From Cryptomeria japonica (Eukaryota; Streptophyta; Pinopsida; Cupressales; Cupressaceae): 64,000 nucleotides of DNA. The position numbers and the translations under genes were made by a program. Position 1 is the stretch's first letter. Each line of letters starts with the position of its first letter. Location: positions 149,235,744-149,299,743 of the forward strand of contig NC_081407.1 of the NCBI RefSeq assembly GCF_030272615.1, given 5' to 3'. This document shows, one piece after another, positions 12,401 to 22,973 of the stretch. The notes under the pieces were generated by a model. That model made no database searches, was not told where the DNA came from, and was given only the letters and a program-made list of their open reading frames with translations.

Positions 12401-13002
12401 TTAGGGTGAATAGATTGAGGGAGAATTGTTCCATTGTGCTGGGGCCTACAACTATTAACCCCCCTATCTTTACAATGAACTCTCTCAATGGGCCACTCCT
12501 AAGATGATCCCTCTGTGTGTTATAAACCTGGGCTAATAATTCAAAGTCAATAGGCTCTAACAAATTGGAGGATTCACCGAGTTTAAAATTTTTTCTGAAT
12601 TCATCTTCATTGATTTCAATCAAGACTGATCCCTTTATGTTCCTGATGCATCTTGCCATAGAGTCATAATTCTGTGCAATCAAAGTCTATATCCATAAAA
12701 ACACCTAGGACCACAAGCTTTCCCACGTCCTATTCCCATATGCCATTCATAGGAGTTGGGGAATTTCTCTGCCCAAATCCAACTTTGAAAATTCCTAAGC
12801 CTAACATTAATATTTTAGGGTCTCTCAACCAGTTACCCTTATCATACAGGCCTTCTCCAATTTTCAGACGAGGGTGTTTGGGTACTAGCTCTTTGATCTT
12901 AGCCCCAGCATTGGTGGACATAGTTAGTTGTTCTAAAAAATCATCACATATGTTTCATTCTTGGTAGTTCACCCTCCCAGTTAATTCTCTTCTTGGTGCC
13001 AT
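9429..13002 (-). pseudogene. unrecognised ORF of about 1,190 codons inside the gypsy-I LTR
   Basis: An ATG at 13,002 (MAPRRELTGRVNYQE) opens a coding-like stretch that continues through segments 12,921-12,730, 12,683-11,778 (301 codons), 11,768-11,514, 11,435-11,127, 11,060-10,848 and 10,739-9,429 (436 codons), broken by scattered stops and shifts. I do not recognise a family. The first half is globular-looking with several Trp and Cys residues (for example YLYPVSIIFRVFGFRGNPY near 11,870). The second half is Lys/Glu-rich with a Pro-rich tract (SSPARPPPTSPI, near 10,230), and its end is acidic. It has no RT, integrase, protease or zinc-knuckle motif. It is in the same orientation as gag-pol. 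Long extra ORFs are known in plant gypsy elements, but usually outside the LTR. Confidence 0.6.
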
Positions 13003-13329
13003 TTTAGACAAGCAACTACACCACTAGCAACTAGCACAGACCTCTAACAAAGTAATTTGCATGGCAATATTCGAGAACAAATCAGAATTATCAAGAAAAG
13101 CACAAAAACCTGATTATCCACCTGAAGAAAATCGCTCTGCAACAATTCACTCTACAACAAACTTTGATGGAACAATAATAGTAATTAAGTTGATGCGGAC
13201 TCAAGAAGACAATTTGGCATTTAAGTTTTAAGAATTAACTCTGCATGCTTCGGCTTTCTTTTCAGAATTGAATTCACCAAATTGAATTCAAAATTGGCTC
13301 CAACGGGTCATGATTCCTCTGAGTTTTTC

Positions 13330-13525
13330 CTCTATTTCCCTCTTTCGCTATTACGTAGAACATAAATTTCTCGCTCTTTTCTTTCACAAAGCAATGCTGG
13401 CCATTGGATCAAAGGAAGTTGCATTGTCTTTATCTCCGATTAATCTCTTTGCTTAAGTTCTGGGGCCTACCTTCTTTTCACCACTTCACAATCCTTAACA
13501 ATCGAGCACTTCTCCTTGATAACTC
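13330..13525. repeat. two more units of the U3 degenerate repeat
   Basis: TTTCGCTATTACGTAGAA (near 13,342) and TTTCACCACTTCACAA (near 13,476) repeat the module seen six times at 108-935, including the following CCATTGGATCAAAGGAAGTTG-like block (13,402-13,422) and a GGGGCCTACC block. The array stops abruptly at 13,530 where copia-A begins. This shared module links the sequence upstream of the LTR-embedded ORF to the sequence downstream of pol. Confidence 0.65.
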
Positions 13526-13530
13526 AATGA

Positions 13531-15105
13531 TGAATGAATAGTACCAAACTGGTACTAAGAGGGAGGGGGTGAATCAGTACATGAAAAATACTATCCAGAA
13601 TTGGTTTGTTAGCAAATACTCCAAGTGACTGGCAAGCAATGACTCTGGTTAAAATAGAGTGCAACCAGTAGGACCCAGAACAACTAAAACAATCATAAAC
13701 CGGTTACTCACTAAACTTTCCTCTTAGCTCAATACTATAGTACCATTACACCCTCATGCATGAATAGGTAAACTATCATCAGATCTTCACAATAGTTAGT
13801 TCAATATGTTTTATAGACAGGCATAAAACACAGAACCATCATATGCTCAACAGGTAATAATAAAGCATTACACATGACACACATATTTTTCATGCGGAAA
13901 CCCAACTGGGAAAAACCACGGTGGGGATGAATACCCACAAGCTTCTTTTTGAACTCTTTAGAAGTCCGCTCTATTAGGAGCCTTGTCCGGTTAAAGACAT
14001 TACAATAGGTTTTGCTAAGAACCAATCTTGTTAGGGATCACCCAGTTAAGGGATGGCTATAATACCCGGTTAAGGGTTAAACCCAGTTAGGGTTACCTTG
14101 TTAGAGGATTTCAAGAACTCCATAGCTAAAGGATCTCTAGAGCTCTATAGCTTCCTAGAACTCAATAACTTCAAGTTACCCTATTAAGGGATTTGTATCA
14201 AGCTGATTAAGGCTACCCTGTTAAGGGATTTCACAACTGTTGAAGTGGTTAAAGATCAACAAGAATTACAATGATCTGGTAACAACACTCAATGCTAATG
14301 TAGATCCATTTTGGCTCATCTCCACCTTGTGCACATTCACTTTGCAGGTATCTCTTCTCTCCTTTGGTCTAGCAAGAATTACGTATCACTTTCCTTGGAT
14401 ACATACATACAAATTTTGCCAACAACCTTAGAAAGAGACACAACATCGACCTTATAGGAAAAAGATAGGTCAGTAGCAAAAACCCTTAACCCTAAACCTA
14501 TTAGGTTAAGCAATTCAAACGGTTCAATCCTGACCATTGAATCATACTGCATTAAATTTAATACTCTTGAATCGATCTCAAGACATTCTCCATCATCCAT
14601 TATCCACCGATTTCATGGCGGCTGATAACCCATCACACGTTATCACCGTTTAACAAACTTCACACATTCCCAAGGTAGATAGGGACAGTCTTCTTCATGC
14701 AAGATCCTTCACGCGCATAGGGCTTATGTGGAAACATGATCTATTCTCCATTATATTGCTAACTCATCACACAAAGATCACCGATTGAGTTACACAGGCT
14801 TGAGGTACTCCAACCGGAAATCCTAAAGTTGAAACTATGTACCAACAGATAGTCATACAATGCTTCCATGTACCGGTTCCCATAACTGCATATCGGTTCA
14901 TCTTGACATGTCGGTTCATCTTGACATGTCGGTTCATCTTGAACAAATATACCGCTTCACTTTGGCATATATACCGGTTCATATATATATGCCGGTTCTC
15001 TCTTCTCACATGTCACATGTGCTAGTTCACATCATGTCACATATTGACATCAATGACAACATACAATATCATTATGTCTTCATACCAGTTCACATAATGC
15101 CAACA
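13531..15105 (-). repeat. 3' LTR of copia-A (about 1.57 kb)
   Basis: The right end is ...AATGCCAACA (15,105), i.e. TGTTGGCATT on the minus strand, abutting the polypurine tract. The left end is TG at 13,531 or 13,535, just before the family hallmark TACTAAGAGGGAGGGGGTGA, which also occurs in copia-B and copia-C LTRs. It is rich in CCGGTT motifs and in CCC(G/T)GTTAAGGG repeats (14,040-14,235), and has 18-bp tandem repeats at 14,893-14,942. No gene is seen; the small ORFs here are chance frames. Confidence 0.8.
14893..14942. repeat. 18-bp tandem repeats in copia-A LTR
   Basis: TCGGTTCATCTTGACATG occurs at 14,893-14,910 and 14,911-14,928, and a third copy is cut after 14 bases at 14,942. CCGGTTC(A/T) motifs continue on both sides at about 20-30 bp spacing. 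The repeat lies in U3 of the LTR and may be an enhancer-like array; this is inference. Confidence 0.85.
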
Positions 15106-15125
15106 ATCTCCCCCTTTGGCATTGA
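15106..15125 (-). promoter_or_regulatory. polypurine tract of copia-A
   Basis: The minus strand reads ATCAATGCCAAAGGGGGAGAT next to the LTR start TGTTGG. The same tract occurs beside the LTRs of copia-B (17,764), copia-C (30,907) and copia-G (37,944), marking one family. It is where plus-strand DNA synthesis is primed. Confidence 0.85.
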
Positions 15126-15307
15126 TGGCAATATACAAAGATATCTCTCCACTTCACATCTTCTCCCCCTTTGACAACAATGCCAAAGTGGAGGCACAAG
15201 CATCCCTATTCCATTATGCTGCTCCCCCTGAGGAGTAGCACCCTTCAACACATCAATCAACAAAAAAATTGACTATGCAATACCTGACTGATGTGGAACA
15301 AATAATT

Positions 15308-17608
15308 TTAGTTCACCTCTTGAAGGGGCAGTACCCCCAATTCACCTCTTAAATGCACAAATGTAGTCTTTGGGAGAGGCTTGGTGAATATGTCTGCTAA
15401 CTGCTCCTTACTAAAAACATGTTCCAGTGCAATCTCTTTATTCTAAACCTTTTCCCTCAAGAAATGATACTTAAGCTCAAAATGCTTGGTTCTAGAATGT
15501 AAAACCGGATTCTTTGAAATATTGATAGCACTTGTGTGATCATAGAATATACTTACTGGTTTAGATACAGGGATTTTGAAGCCATTTAAAACATGCTTCA
15601 TCTAGATTGTCTGAGTGCAGTTCATGAAGGCTGCAACATACTCTGCTTCCGCTGTAGACTGAGAGAGACAACTCTGCTTTTTACTCATCCTTGAGACTAG
15701 TCTATCACCAAGAAAGAATGCACCACTGGTTGTGCTTTTCCAGTCATCCACATTACCTGCTCAATCAACATCTATGAATACTTTCAGAATGAAATCATTG
15801 TTGTATGGGTACCATAATCCATAGTCAACTGTTCCCTTCATATACCTAAGAATCCGCTTGACTGCAGCCAAGTGGGATTCTCTTGGACTTTTCTGGAACC
15901 TTGCAGTAATGCCAACTGCATGTACAATATCTGGTCTGCTATGCACTACATAATGCAACTTACCAATCATTGATCAGTATTCTTTCTCATCAACCAGTGC
16001 AGAATCATCCTCTTTTGACAATTTGCAACCTGTCACCATCGATGTACCAACCAGTTTGCTATTTTCCATGCCAAAGGTCTCCAACACCTCTTTGACATAT
16101 TTGGACTGAGTGATAAAGATTCCATCTTTCATCTACTGGATTTGCAATCCAGTGAAGAACTTAATCTCCCCTATGAGTGACATCTCAAACTCTTTCTTCA
16201 TCTCATCAGAAAACTCATGACTCATCTTGTCATCTCCACCAAAGCTAATGTCATCAACAAAAACCTCACAGATCAGGATCTGATCTCCTTCAAACTTCAA
16301 GTAGATATTACTATCTTCACTTGTTCTCTCAAATCCAATCATCACAAGATGGGAATGTAGACATTCATACCATGCTCTAGGTGCCCGCTTTAGACCATAT
16401 AAGGCTTTATGTATCCTGCACACCATATCACTGACTTCAGATAGGGAAAACCCATCTGGTTGCTCTATATACACCTCCTCTTCAAGTACACCATTTAGGA
16501 ATGTAGATTTTACATCCATTTGATATACCTTGAATACTTTAAAAGCTGCATATGCATGAAGCATATGAACTCCTTCCAATCTGGCTATAGGAGTAAAGGT
16601 TTCTCCATAGTCTTCTCCTTCTTCTTGAGCATATCCTTTGCACACCAATCTGGCTTTATTCCTAATCATTTTGCCATCCTCATTCAACTTGTTTCTGAAC
16701 ACCCATTTGGTGCCAATGACATTTTTATGCTCCAGTCTAGGTACCAAGGACCATGTACCATTTTTCTCTATCTGGTCAAGTTCCTCTTCCATTGCCTTGA
16801 TCCAGTCTTCATCTTTATGAGCCTCTTTGAATGATTTAGGCTCAGATTCAGAGATCATACATGAGTTTTCTCTAATCTTTCTTCTTGTAAGGATTCCTGC
16901 ATCCTTATCTCCTATGATCTGCTTAGGATCATGATTCAACTTGACATACTGAGGAATGGTCTCGACTGGTTCTTCTTGCTTTTCCTCTTCATACTCATCT
17001 TCATCAGTATTAGCATTCACCGGTTCAGGAACACTATTACTGGTACTTGGTTGACTAACAACCGGTTCCCAGAAGGTTGCAACCAGTTCATTTATAGCTT
17101 GCTCATTGCCAATTTCCTCAATTTTCTCAGAGGATTCATCAACTCTTACATTGATACTTTCCATAATTCTCTGAGTCCTATTGTTGTAGCACTTAAGAGC
17201 TTTACTCTTGGTGGAATATCCTTGGAATATTCCCTCATCACATTTAGCTTCAAATTTGTCTAGATGTTCACTCCTCTTGAAGTAACATGTTCTACCAAAT
17301 ACCTTAAAGTAGCTAACCACAGGTGTCTTACCGGTCCAATACTCATAAGGAGTTTTGTCCTTACCTTTCTTGATGAGTACCTGGTTCATTGTGTAGACTG
17401 TAGTGCTCACCGCTTCTCTCCAAAATGTGTGAGCTACCTTCCCTTGAATCAACATGGTTCTAGCTACTTCAACCACAGTCTGCTTATTCCTCTCTGCTAG
17501 GCCATTCTGCTGTGGATTTTGGGGGGCAGACAGTTGTCTCTTGATGCCAAATTCTTCACAATACTTGTTGAATTCACCAAAAGTGAATTCCCCTCCTTGA
17601 TCAGTTCT
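15308..17608 (-). pseudogene. copia-A pol: partial integrase, RT and RNase H
   Basis: The largest open segment is 17,689-16,133 (518 codons). Its first about 27 codons are copia-B LTR sequence, so the apparent start is an artefact of the fusion at 17,609. Integrase continues from DQGGEF through [21 protein letters not shown] (catalytic Asp missing or upstream, Glu of NGLAERN present). RT follows: [39 protein letters not shown] and the catalytic [11 protein letters not shown]. After a stop near 16,133 the frame runs through GKLHYVVHSRPDIVHAV (RNase H side, 15,970-15,761) to a TAA at 15,308. RT is largely intact, but the element cannot move. Confidence 0.85.
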
Positions 17609-17763
17609 GGAAGTGTCCAACAAATAATCTCTTCTACCGGTAACTCTAGATCTTCTACCAATAACCAAAACTTGTCTTTCAGTAACCAACCATTTCAGCT
17701 AGTGTTGACATAAATGACAAAACATCAATGCAACACATAATCAATTCATCCATAATGCCAACA
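17609..17763 (-). repeat. 3' LTR remnant of copia-B (155 bp)
   Basis: Sequence GAAGTGTCCAACAAATAATC through ...AATGCCAACA matches 22,818-22,973 of the 5' LTR with scattered changes. It stops at about 17,609, where copia-A integrase sequence begins. The remaining about 1.1 kb of this LTR is missing. Confidence 0.85.
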
Positions 17764-17783
17764 ATCTCCCCCTTTGGCATTGA
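17764..17783 (-). promoter_or_regulatory. polypurine tract of copia-B
   Basis: CCAAAGGGGGAGATTGTTGG spans the tract and LTR start on the minus strand, as in the other copia elements here. The 300 bp that follow downstream of pol (17,784-18,096) contain further C-rich or T-rich plus-strand patches and no gene. Confidence 0.8.
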
Positions 17784-18096
17784 TGGCAACACTAGATGTG
17801 AAAAACATCTAAGTACCAAGAGATACCAAACAAGTCTCCCCTTGTGGAAGACAACCAACAATCAATAGCTCTCCCCCTATGAATGATATCTTTGAAAGGT
17901 TTGGAATGATTTTTCACATTACTATCACTCCCCCTTTGACATCAATGATAGAAACTTGACAAAAATATCAAAGTAAGGATATAAACCTCTGAATCTCAAA
18001 GCTGACTACTCCCCCCGAGTAGTAGCACCACTCATCAGTGCTGGAATGAATAATGTTTTTGATAATACATGTCAGACTGATGACAAACTTCATCAA

Positions 18097-21000
18097 TCAA
18101 GTCTTTGTCAGAGGGGCAGAAACCCCTAACCCGTCTCTCAAATATTCAAATGGTTCCTTAGACAACGGTTGAGTGAATATGTTTGCAATCTGTTCTTTAG
18201 TGTTCACATAAACCGATTTGACTTCCATTGCTTCTACCTTGTCCTTTAGAAAGTTATACTTTATTGAAATATGCTTAATCTTAGAGTGAAATACTAGATT
18301 CTTAGGCATTTCAATAGCTGCAGAGTTATCACAATAGATAAATACTGGTTCACTACAATTTATTTTGATATCCTTCAACATTTTCTTCATCCACAAAACT
18401 TGAGTGCAATTAGTTGCTGCTGCAACATACTCAACTTCTACAGTAGATAAATAAATGCATGGCTATTTTTTTCTTGTCCATGAAACCAATTTCTTTCCAA
18501 GAAAGAAAGCTCCACCAGAAGTGCTCTTCCTGTCATCAGTATCACTTGCCTAGTTTGAGTGAGTATATGAACATAAAGTGAAATCATCATTTCTGGAATA
18601 CCATAAACCATATTCTATTGTTCCTTGCAAATACCGAAATATCCTTTTTACTGCACATTTGACATCCATTTGATAAACCTTATAGTTCTTATAGGCTGCA
18701 TAGGTAAGAAATAGTCTAACAACTTCAATTTTGGCTACAGGTGCAAATGTCTCACCATAATCAATTCCTTCCATTTGAGAATATCCTTTACAAACCAATC
18801 TAGCTTTGTTTCTTATAACTTGACCATCCTGATTCAGTTTATTTCTAAAAACCCATTTAGTTCCAATAACATTCTTATTTTTAGCCCGAGAAACTAAAGA
18901 CCAAGTATCATTCTTTTCTATCTGATCTAATTCATCTTCCATAGCCTTTAACCAATGTTTGTCCTTACAAGATTCAATAATAGTTGCCAATTCAACTTGA
19001 GAAATAAGACATACCTCTTCATTTGCCAGTTTTCTTCTTGTCATTACTCCCTTGTTTCTATCTCCAATATTTTGATCTTCAAAATAATTTAATCTTACAT
19101 ACCTTGGTGTCTTTTGAACTTCAAGTTCACCACTCTGATTATCAGTCACAGTTGAATGTTCTGATTGTGCTGGTGTAACTATCTCAGCTTCTTGTACCGG
19201 TTGAGGCATTGCCGGTTCAATTATCATCATTTCCACTGTCGGTTCCCTATCATATGATATAGAATGATTTCTATACTATTCATCTACTTTCACATTAGCA
19301 CTCTCAATAATTTTCTGCAACCTTTTGTTATAACATCTGTATGCTTTTCTATGAATTGAATAACCAAGAAATATCCCTTCATCACATCTAGGATCAAACT
19401 TTCCAATTGAATCATCTCTTTTGGTATAGCATTTACTTCCAAAAATTATGAAATACTTAATAGTAGGTGTATGTCCAAACCATAGTTCATAAGGGGTCTT
19501 ACTGGTTTCACCTTTGATGTGAACTCTGTTGAATGTGTAGACTGCTATACTCATTGCTTCTCTCTAGTAGATGAGGCAATTTGGCTTCCATCATCATAGA
19601 TCTAGCTACATCCAAAATGGTTTTGTTCTTTCTTTCAACTACTCCATTTTGCTGAGGAGTCATAGGTGTAGATAGCTATCTCCTAATTCCATTTGTCTCA
19701 CAATAATTGTTAAATTCATGAGAAGTGAACTCACCACCATGATCTAATATTAGACATTTGATTTTTAGTCCAGTTTTTGTTTCAACCTTCTCTTTAAAGA
19801 TCTTGAATTTCTCAAAAGCTTCAGACTTGTCCCTTAGAAAAGTCACCCACATCATTCTAGAATAGTCATCAATAATCAGCATGAAATACCTATCACCTTG
19901 AAATATTCTAGTCCTTGGTGGACCACATAAGTCAGTGTGAATCAAATCAAGTACATCATTAGATTGATCATGTATGCTCTTAAAAGAACTTCTCACTTGC
20001 TTACCCAATTGACATTCCTTATATACCGGATTATGAGGCTTCATAATCTTAGGTATATCTCTAACTACCTTAGTTGAACTTATCTTAACGATGCAATCAA
20101 AATTAACATGACACAACCTCTTATGCCATAGCGAGCTCTCATCAATATGAGCAATCAAACATGTCTTATTACTAGTGTTCAAGTGAAAGATATTACTTCC
20201 TATCTGAATACAGGTTGCAATTTCCAAACTAGTCTTATTAATGATTTTGCATTTTCTATCTTTAAATTGAAGTTGAAAACCCTTATCAACTAATTGACCA
20301 ATACTCAAAATATTATGCCTTAAACCTTCTATATAATAGACATTATTAATGTTATGCTTGCCATCCAAAGAAATAATACCTCTACCTTTGATCATACATG
20401 CCTTGTCGTCTCCAAATTTGACTTGACCATCATTGTATTCTTGCAGGGACAAAATTTTTCTTTTATCTCCAATCATATGACGTGAGCATCCACTATCAAT
20501 TACCTATTCATCCTTATCTTCAACTTTTGCTGCCAGGGCCTTCTCTTCATTTTTGATAGCTGATTCTAGTTCATCTTCCTTCAAAGAATAGAACACCCAT
20601 TCTTTTCCATTTCTAGATACACTAGCAGAGTCTTCTGTCGATTCATCTCCAGAGTCATCAGTTACTCCATCCTCATCTTCTATGTAGCAATGTTTTCTTT
20701 TCTTGAATCTATATCTGTTGAGGTTAGGCTTAAAAGTTTTCTTAACTCTTTTCTCAAACCTTGCATTCCTTTAAGGACATCTAGATGCAAAATGACCAAT
20801 CTTATTACATGCAAAAAATTTAAAAGGTGCTTTTCCTTCATACTTACTTCTAGTTGGACCTTTAGGTATTCTTCTAGCAAATAAGGCTTCAAGTTTCTCA
20901 AGCTCTTCATCTTCTTTCCTCATGTCTTCCAATTCTTTTGCATATAGGGCTCTCTAATCACTTTTGTCGATAGATGTTGATGATGATGCATGAAAAGCAG

Positions 21001-21660
21001 GTTCAGACTTTACAACTCCAAAAGATCCAAAATCTTTAAGCTCAAAAGCAGATAATTTCCCAATAAGAATGTCTCTATTGATAGAAGTGTTTTCCATTGT
21101 TCTCAACTCATTAACTATAGTTGCCTTCATCTTCTAAGCTAGTGAAAGGGCTCTCAAGTATTTGGAAACTATTTCATCTTCACTTAGAAATCCTCCACAA
21201 AATTTTATTCCCATAACAATCTCATTTACTCTTTCCATAAACACAACAATTCTTTCATTTTCTTCCATTTTCAAGTTTTCATATCTTACCCGGTAACCAT
21301 CAAGTTTAGCAATTTTGACAGTAGGGTCACCTTCATTCAGATTTTTCAATTTGTCCCATATAATCTTAGCCAATGATTTGTCAATCAATCCCATAATCTA
21401 CTGATCAGTAAGTGTGCACAAGAGGGCTTCTCTAGCTCTGAAATCATTTTCAATATTCTTATCCAAGTTTGTAGGAGTAGGATTGCCAGATGCTGGATCA
21501 TAAGGTGTGTATCCTTTCTGAGTGATCTCCCAAATATCCTTGCCAAGAAATCTAAGATGAGTCTCCATTCGAATTTTCATATCCCATAATTTGTTCCATC
21601 AAGCTTAGGAATTTCTCTTCTGAAAATAGCTGTCGGTGGATTAGAAGTGTTAGGTTCCAT
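18097..21660 (-). pseudogene. copia-B gag-pol, with RT core deleted
   Basis: The ATG at 21,660 begins MEPNTSNPPTAIFRRE. Gag runs to about 20,800; the zinc knuckle reads FFACNKIGHFASRC, with the first Cys replaced by Phe. Protease follows (VIDSGCSRHM, near 20,490), then gag-pre-integrase (LWHKRLCHVNFD) and integrase core (LIHTDLCG ... DHGGEF ... PQQNGVVERK). RT begins ([14 protein letters not shown]) but breaks after YQMDVK at about 18,657 and continues directly as AVKRIFRYLQGTIEYGLWYS, a part of RNase H. The catalytic VDD box and about 200 residues are missing. RNase H ends at 18,097. Several other stops are present. Confidence 0.85.
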
Positions 21661-21704
21661 AGGATCTACCTCAAGTGGTTAAGCTTCTGCAAAAGAGGAC
21701 CAAA

Positions 21705-21716
21705 GCTCTGATACCA
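21705..21716 (-). promoter_or_regulatory. copia-B primer binding site (initiator tRNA-Met)
   Basis: The minus strand reads TGGTATCAGAGC, complementary to the 3' end of plant initiator tRNA-Met, the standard primer of plant copia elements. It sits two bases inside the LTR end (...CCTAACA) at 21,719. Confidence 0.9.
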
Positions 21717-21718
21717 AT

Positions 21719-22973
21719 TGTTAGGATAACCGGTGAACAACTAAGAGGGGGGGGGTGAATCAATTGTTAACAATTATAACTTTTAATCCACAATACAACC
21801 TTAAGCAAGTCAAGTACCGGTAAAGCATAGATAGATGTCGGTAAACAATACAATTTAACAATTAACCAGATAATCAATGCAAAGCAACCATACCACATAA
21901 CACCATGATTTGTATGTGGAAAGCCTAGAAAGGGAAAAACCACAGTGGGAAGCGTACCCATAGTTAGATGATACTTCTGTGGAAAGTATGTGTTATAATG
22001 AGGGGCTTGCACTTGCAAGAAGGCACACTGCCTAGAGTGTATTGCTCAGTACAAAAGAGTCTCACTGACTACAGAGAGGCTACAACCTTCTGAAGATGAA
22101 TGGACAACAATTCAATAGAGTGAACTACTGGAAATAACATCTACCATGCTTGATTATAGTCCCAGTTAAGCTCAATGCCAGAGGACTAAATCCTCTTCTG
22201 AATCCAATTCGATCACCAATGATCGATCAACTCCTCCTCCTGAATGATATTACAATATTTACACATTACATTCCTTGACCATGACCTTTTCAATAACCAT
22301 GATACTTTACAAAGAGTTTCTATCTCTTATTTATACAAACCCTAAGGCCTAAACCAATTAGGTTGGCCACCTAATAATATCATTACATAATTCCATTTAC
22401 AATGATATGCCATGCCAGCTTAAGACCAAAATAATAATGAAAAATTCATAAATCATCTCGCATTCATCTAGGTAATGTGTAGAGTACACGCTAGCATGAT
22501 ACTGGTCTGTAACCTAGATAGGTACCGTACCTATTCTAGGTCACCATGCCAAAGAAATGTCTTGAAGAAATTGACGCACGATCAAAGAACATCTTCAACA
22601 TCCTAAAATTCTCGAAGATGTTGCACCAACACCAATTGTGCATCCAATCATGATTCCTTAATGAAATCTCTGCCGGTAAAGCCTTAAACCAATGTCAGTA
22701 AGGGTTTACTAGATTGTATGATAGTATCCAATTACCAAGCCAATACCAATTGACCAAAACATGCTCATGGAGAATATAACTCATGAAATCCAATATACTT
22801 CACTGATCCAAACATGCCAGAAGTGTCCAACAGATAATCTCTTCTGATGGTAACTCTAGATCTTCTACTAGTAACCAAAACTTATCTATCGGTAACTAAC
22901 CATATCAGCTAGTGTTGACATCAATGACAAAACATCAATGAAACACATAATCAATTCATCCATAATGCCAACA
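21719..22973 (-). repeat. 5' LTR of copia-B (1,255 bp)
   Basis: Plus-strand termini are TGTTAGGATAACCGGTGAAC and ...AATGCCAACA. It includes the hallmark ACTAAGAGGGGGGGGGTGAA (21,743 on). It has several CCGGT motifs and short AT-rich segments. No gene. The right flank, 22,974 on, is LINE sequence. The 5-bp target copy would be GTCAT, but the partner copy on the left was lost with the 3' LTR. Confidence 0.85.

Larger units (their letters stand above)
1..13530 (-). mobile_element. gypsy-I: decayed Ty3/gypsy retrotransposon
   Basis: This element reads right to left. On the minus strand the order is a long 5' LTR (13,530 to 8,405), primer site (8,400 to 8,381), gag (from 8,116), protease, second RNase H, RT, RNase H and integrase (ending 1,398), then 3' sequence running off the window. 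Its 5' LTR is cut at about 13,530 by copia-A. Every coding domain has stops or frameshifts, so it is dead. Integrase after RT and RNase H marks Ty3/gypsy rather than copia, and the extra RNase H suggests the plant Tat group or a relative. The placement of that extra RNase H before RT is unlike gypsy-E and gypsy-F in this window. Confidence 0.85.
8405..13530 (-). repeat. giant 5' LTR of gypsy-I (5' truncated, at least 5.1 kb)
   Basis: The LTR ends at 8,405 (plus-strand TGTTGTTC, i.e. ...CA on the minus strand) next to the primer site. No opposite LTR terminus is visible before copia-A cuts in at 13,530. Inside, on the minus strand, are repeat modules shared with the 3' end (13,330-13,525), a long ORF (13,002-9,429), a TATA box (9,245-9,236) and about 800 bp of probable R/U5. 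Sequence from 8,405-9,400 does not recur at 1-1,400, which excludes a short LTR whose second copy would fit in the window. An alternative is that the ORF belongs to an older insertion. Confidence 0.5.
13531..17608 (-). mobile_element. copia-A: 3' half of a Ty1/copia element
   Basis: On the minus strand this consists of half an integrase, RT and RNase H, a polypurine tract and a complete 3' LTR. The 5' half (gag, protease, N-terminal integrase and 5' LTR) is missing. Its right edge is an abrupt junction with LTR sequence of copia-B at about 17,609. Its left edge is the LTR end beside truncated gypsy-I. Because the other terminus is gone, no target duplication can be tested. Confidence 0.85.
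17609..22973 (-). mobile_element. copia-B: Ty1/copia element with truncated 3' LTR
   Basis: The minus strand holds a complete 5' LTR (22,973-21,719), tRNA-Met primer site, gag, protease, integrase, a deleted RT, RNase H, polypurine tract and only the first 155 bp of the 3' LTR (17,763-17,609). It shares LTR hallmarks with copia-A and copia-C. It was inserted into, or beside, a LINE whose sequence resumes at 22,974. Confidence 0.85.

Noticed and set aside
14459-14520. Telomere-like CCCTAA words
   Set aside because: Only two or three isolated words, not a tandem array; the LTR family has many CCCTAA-like words by composition.
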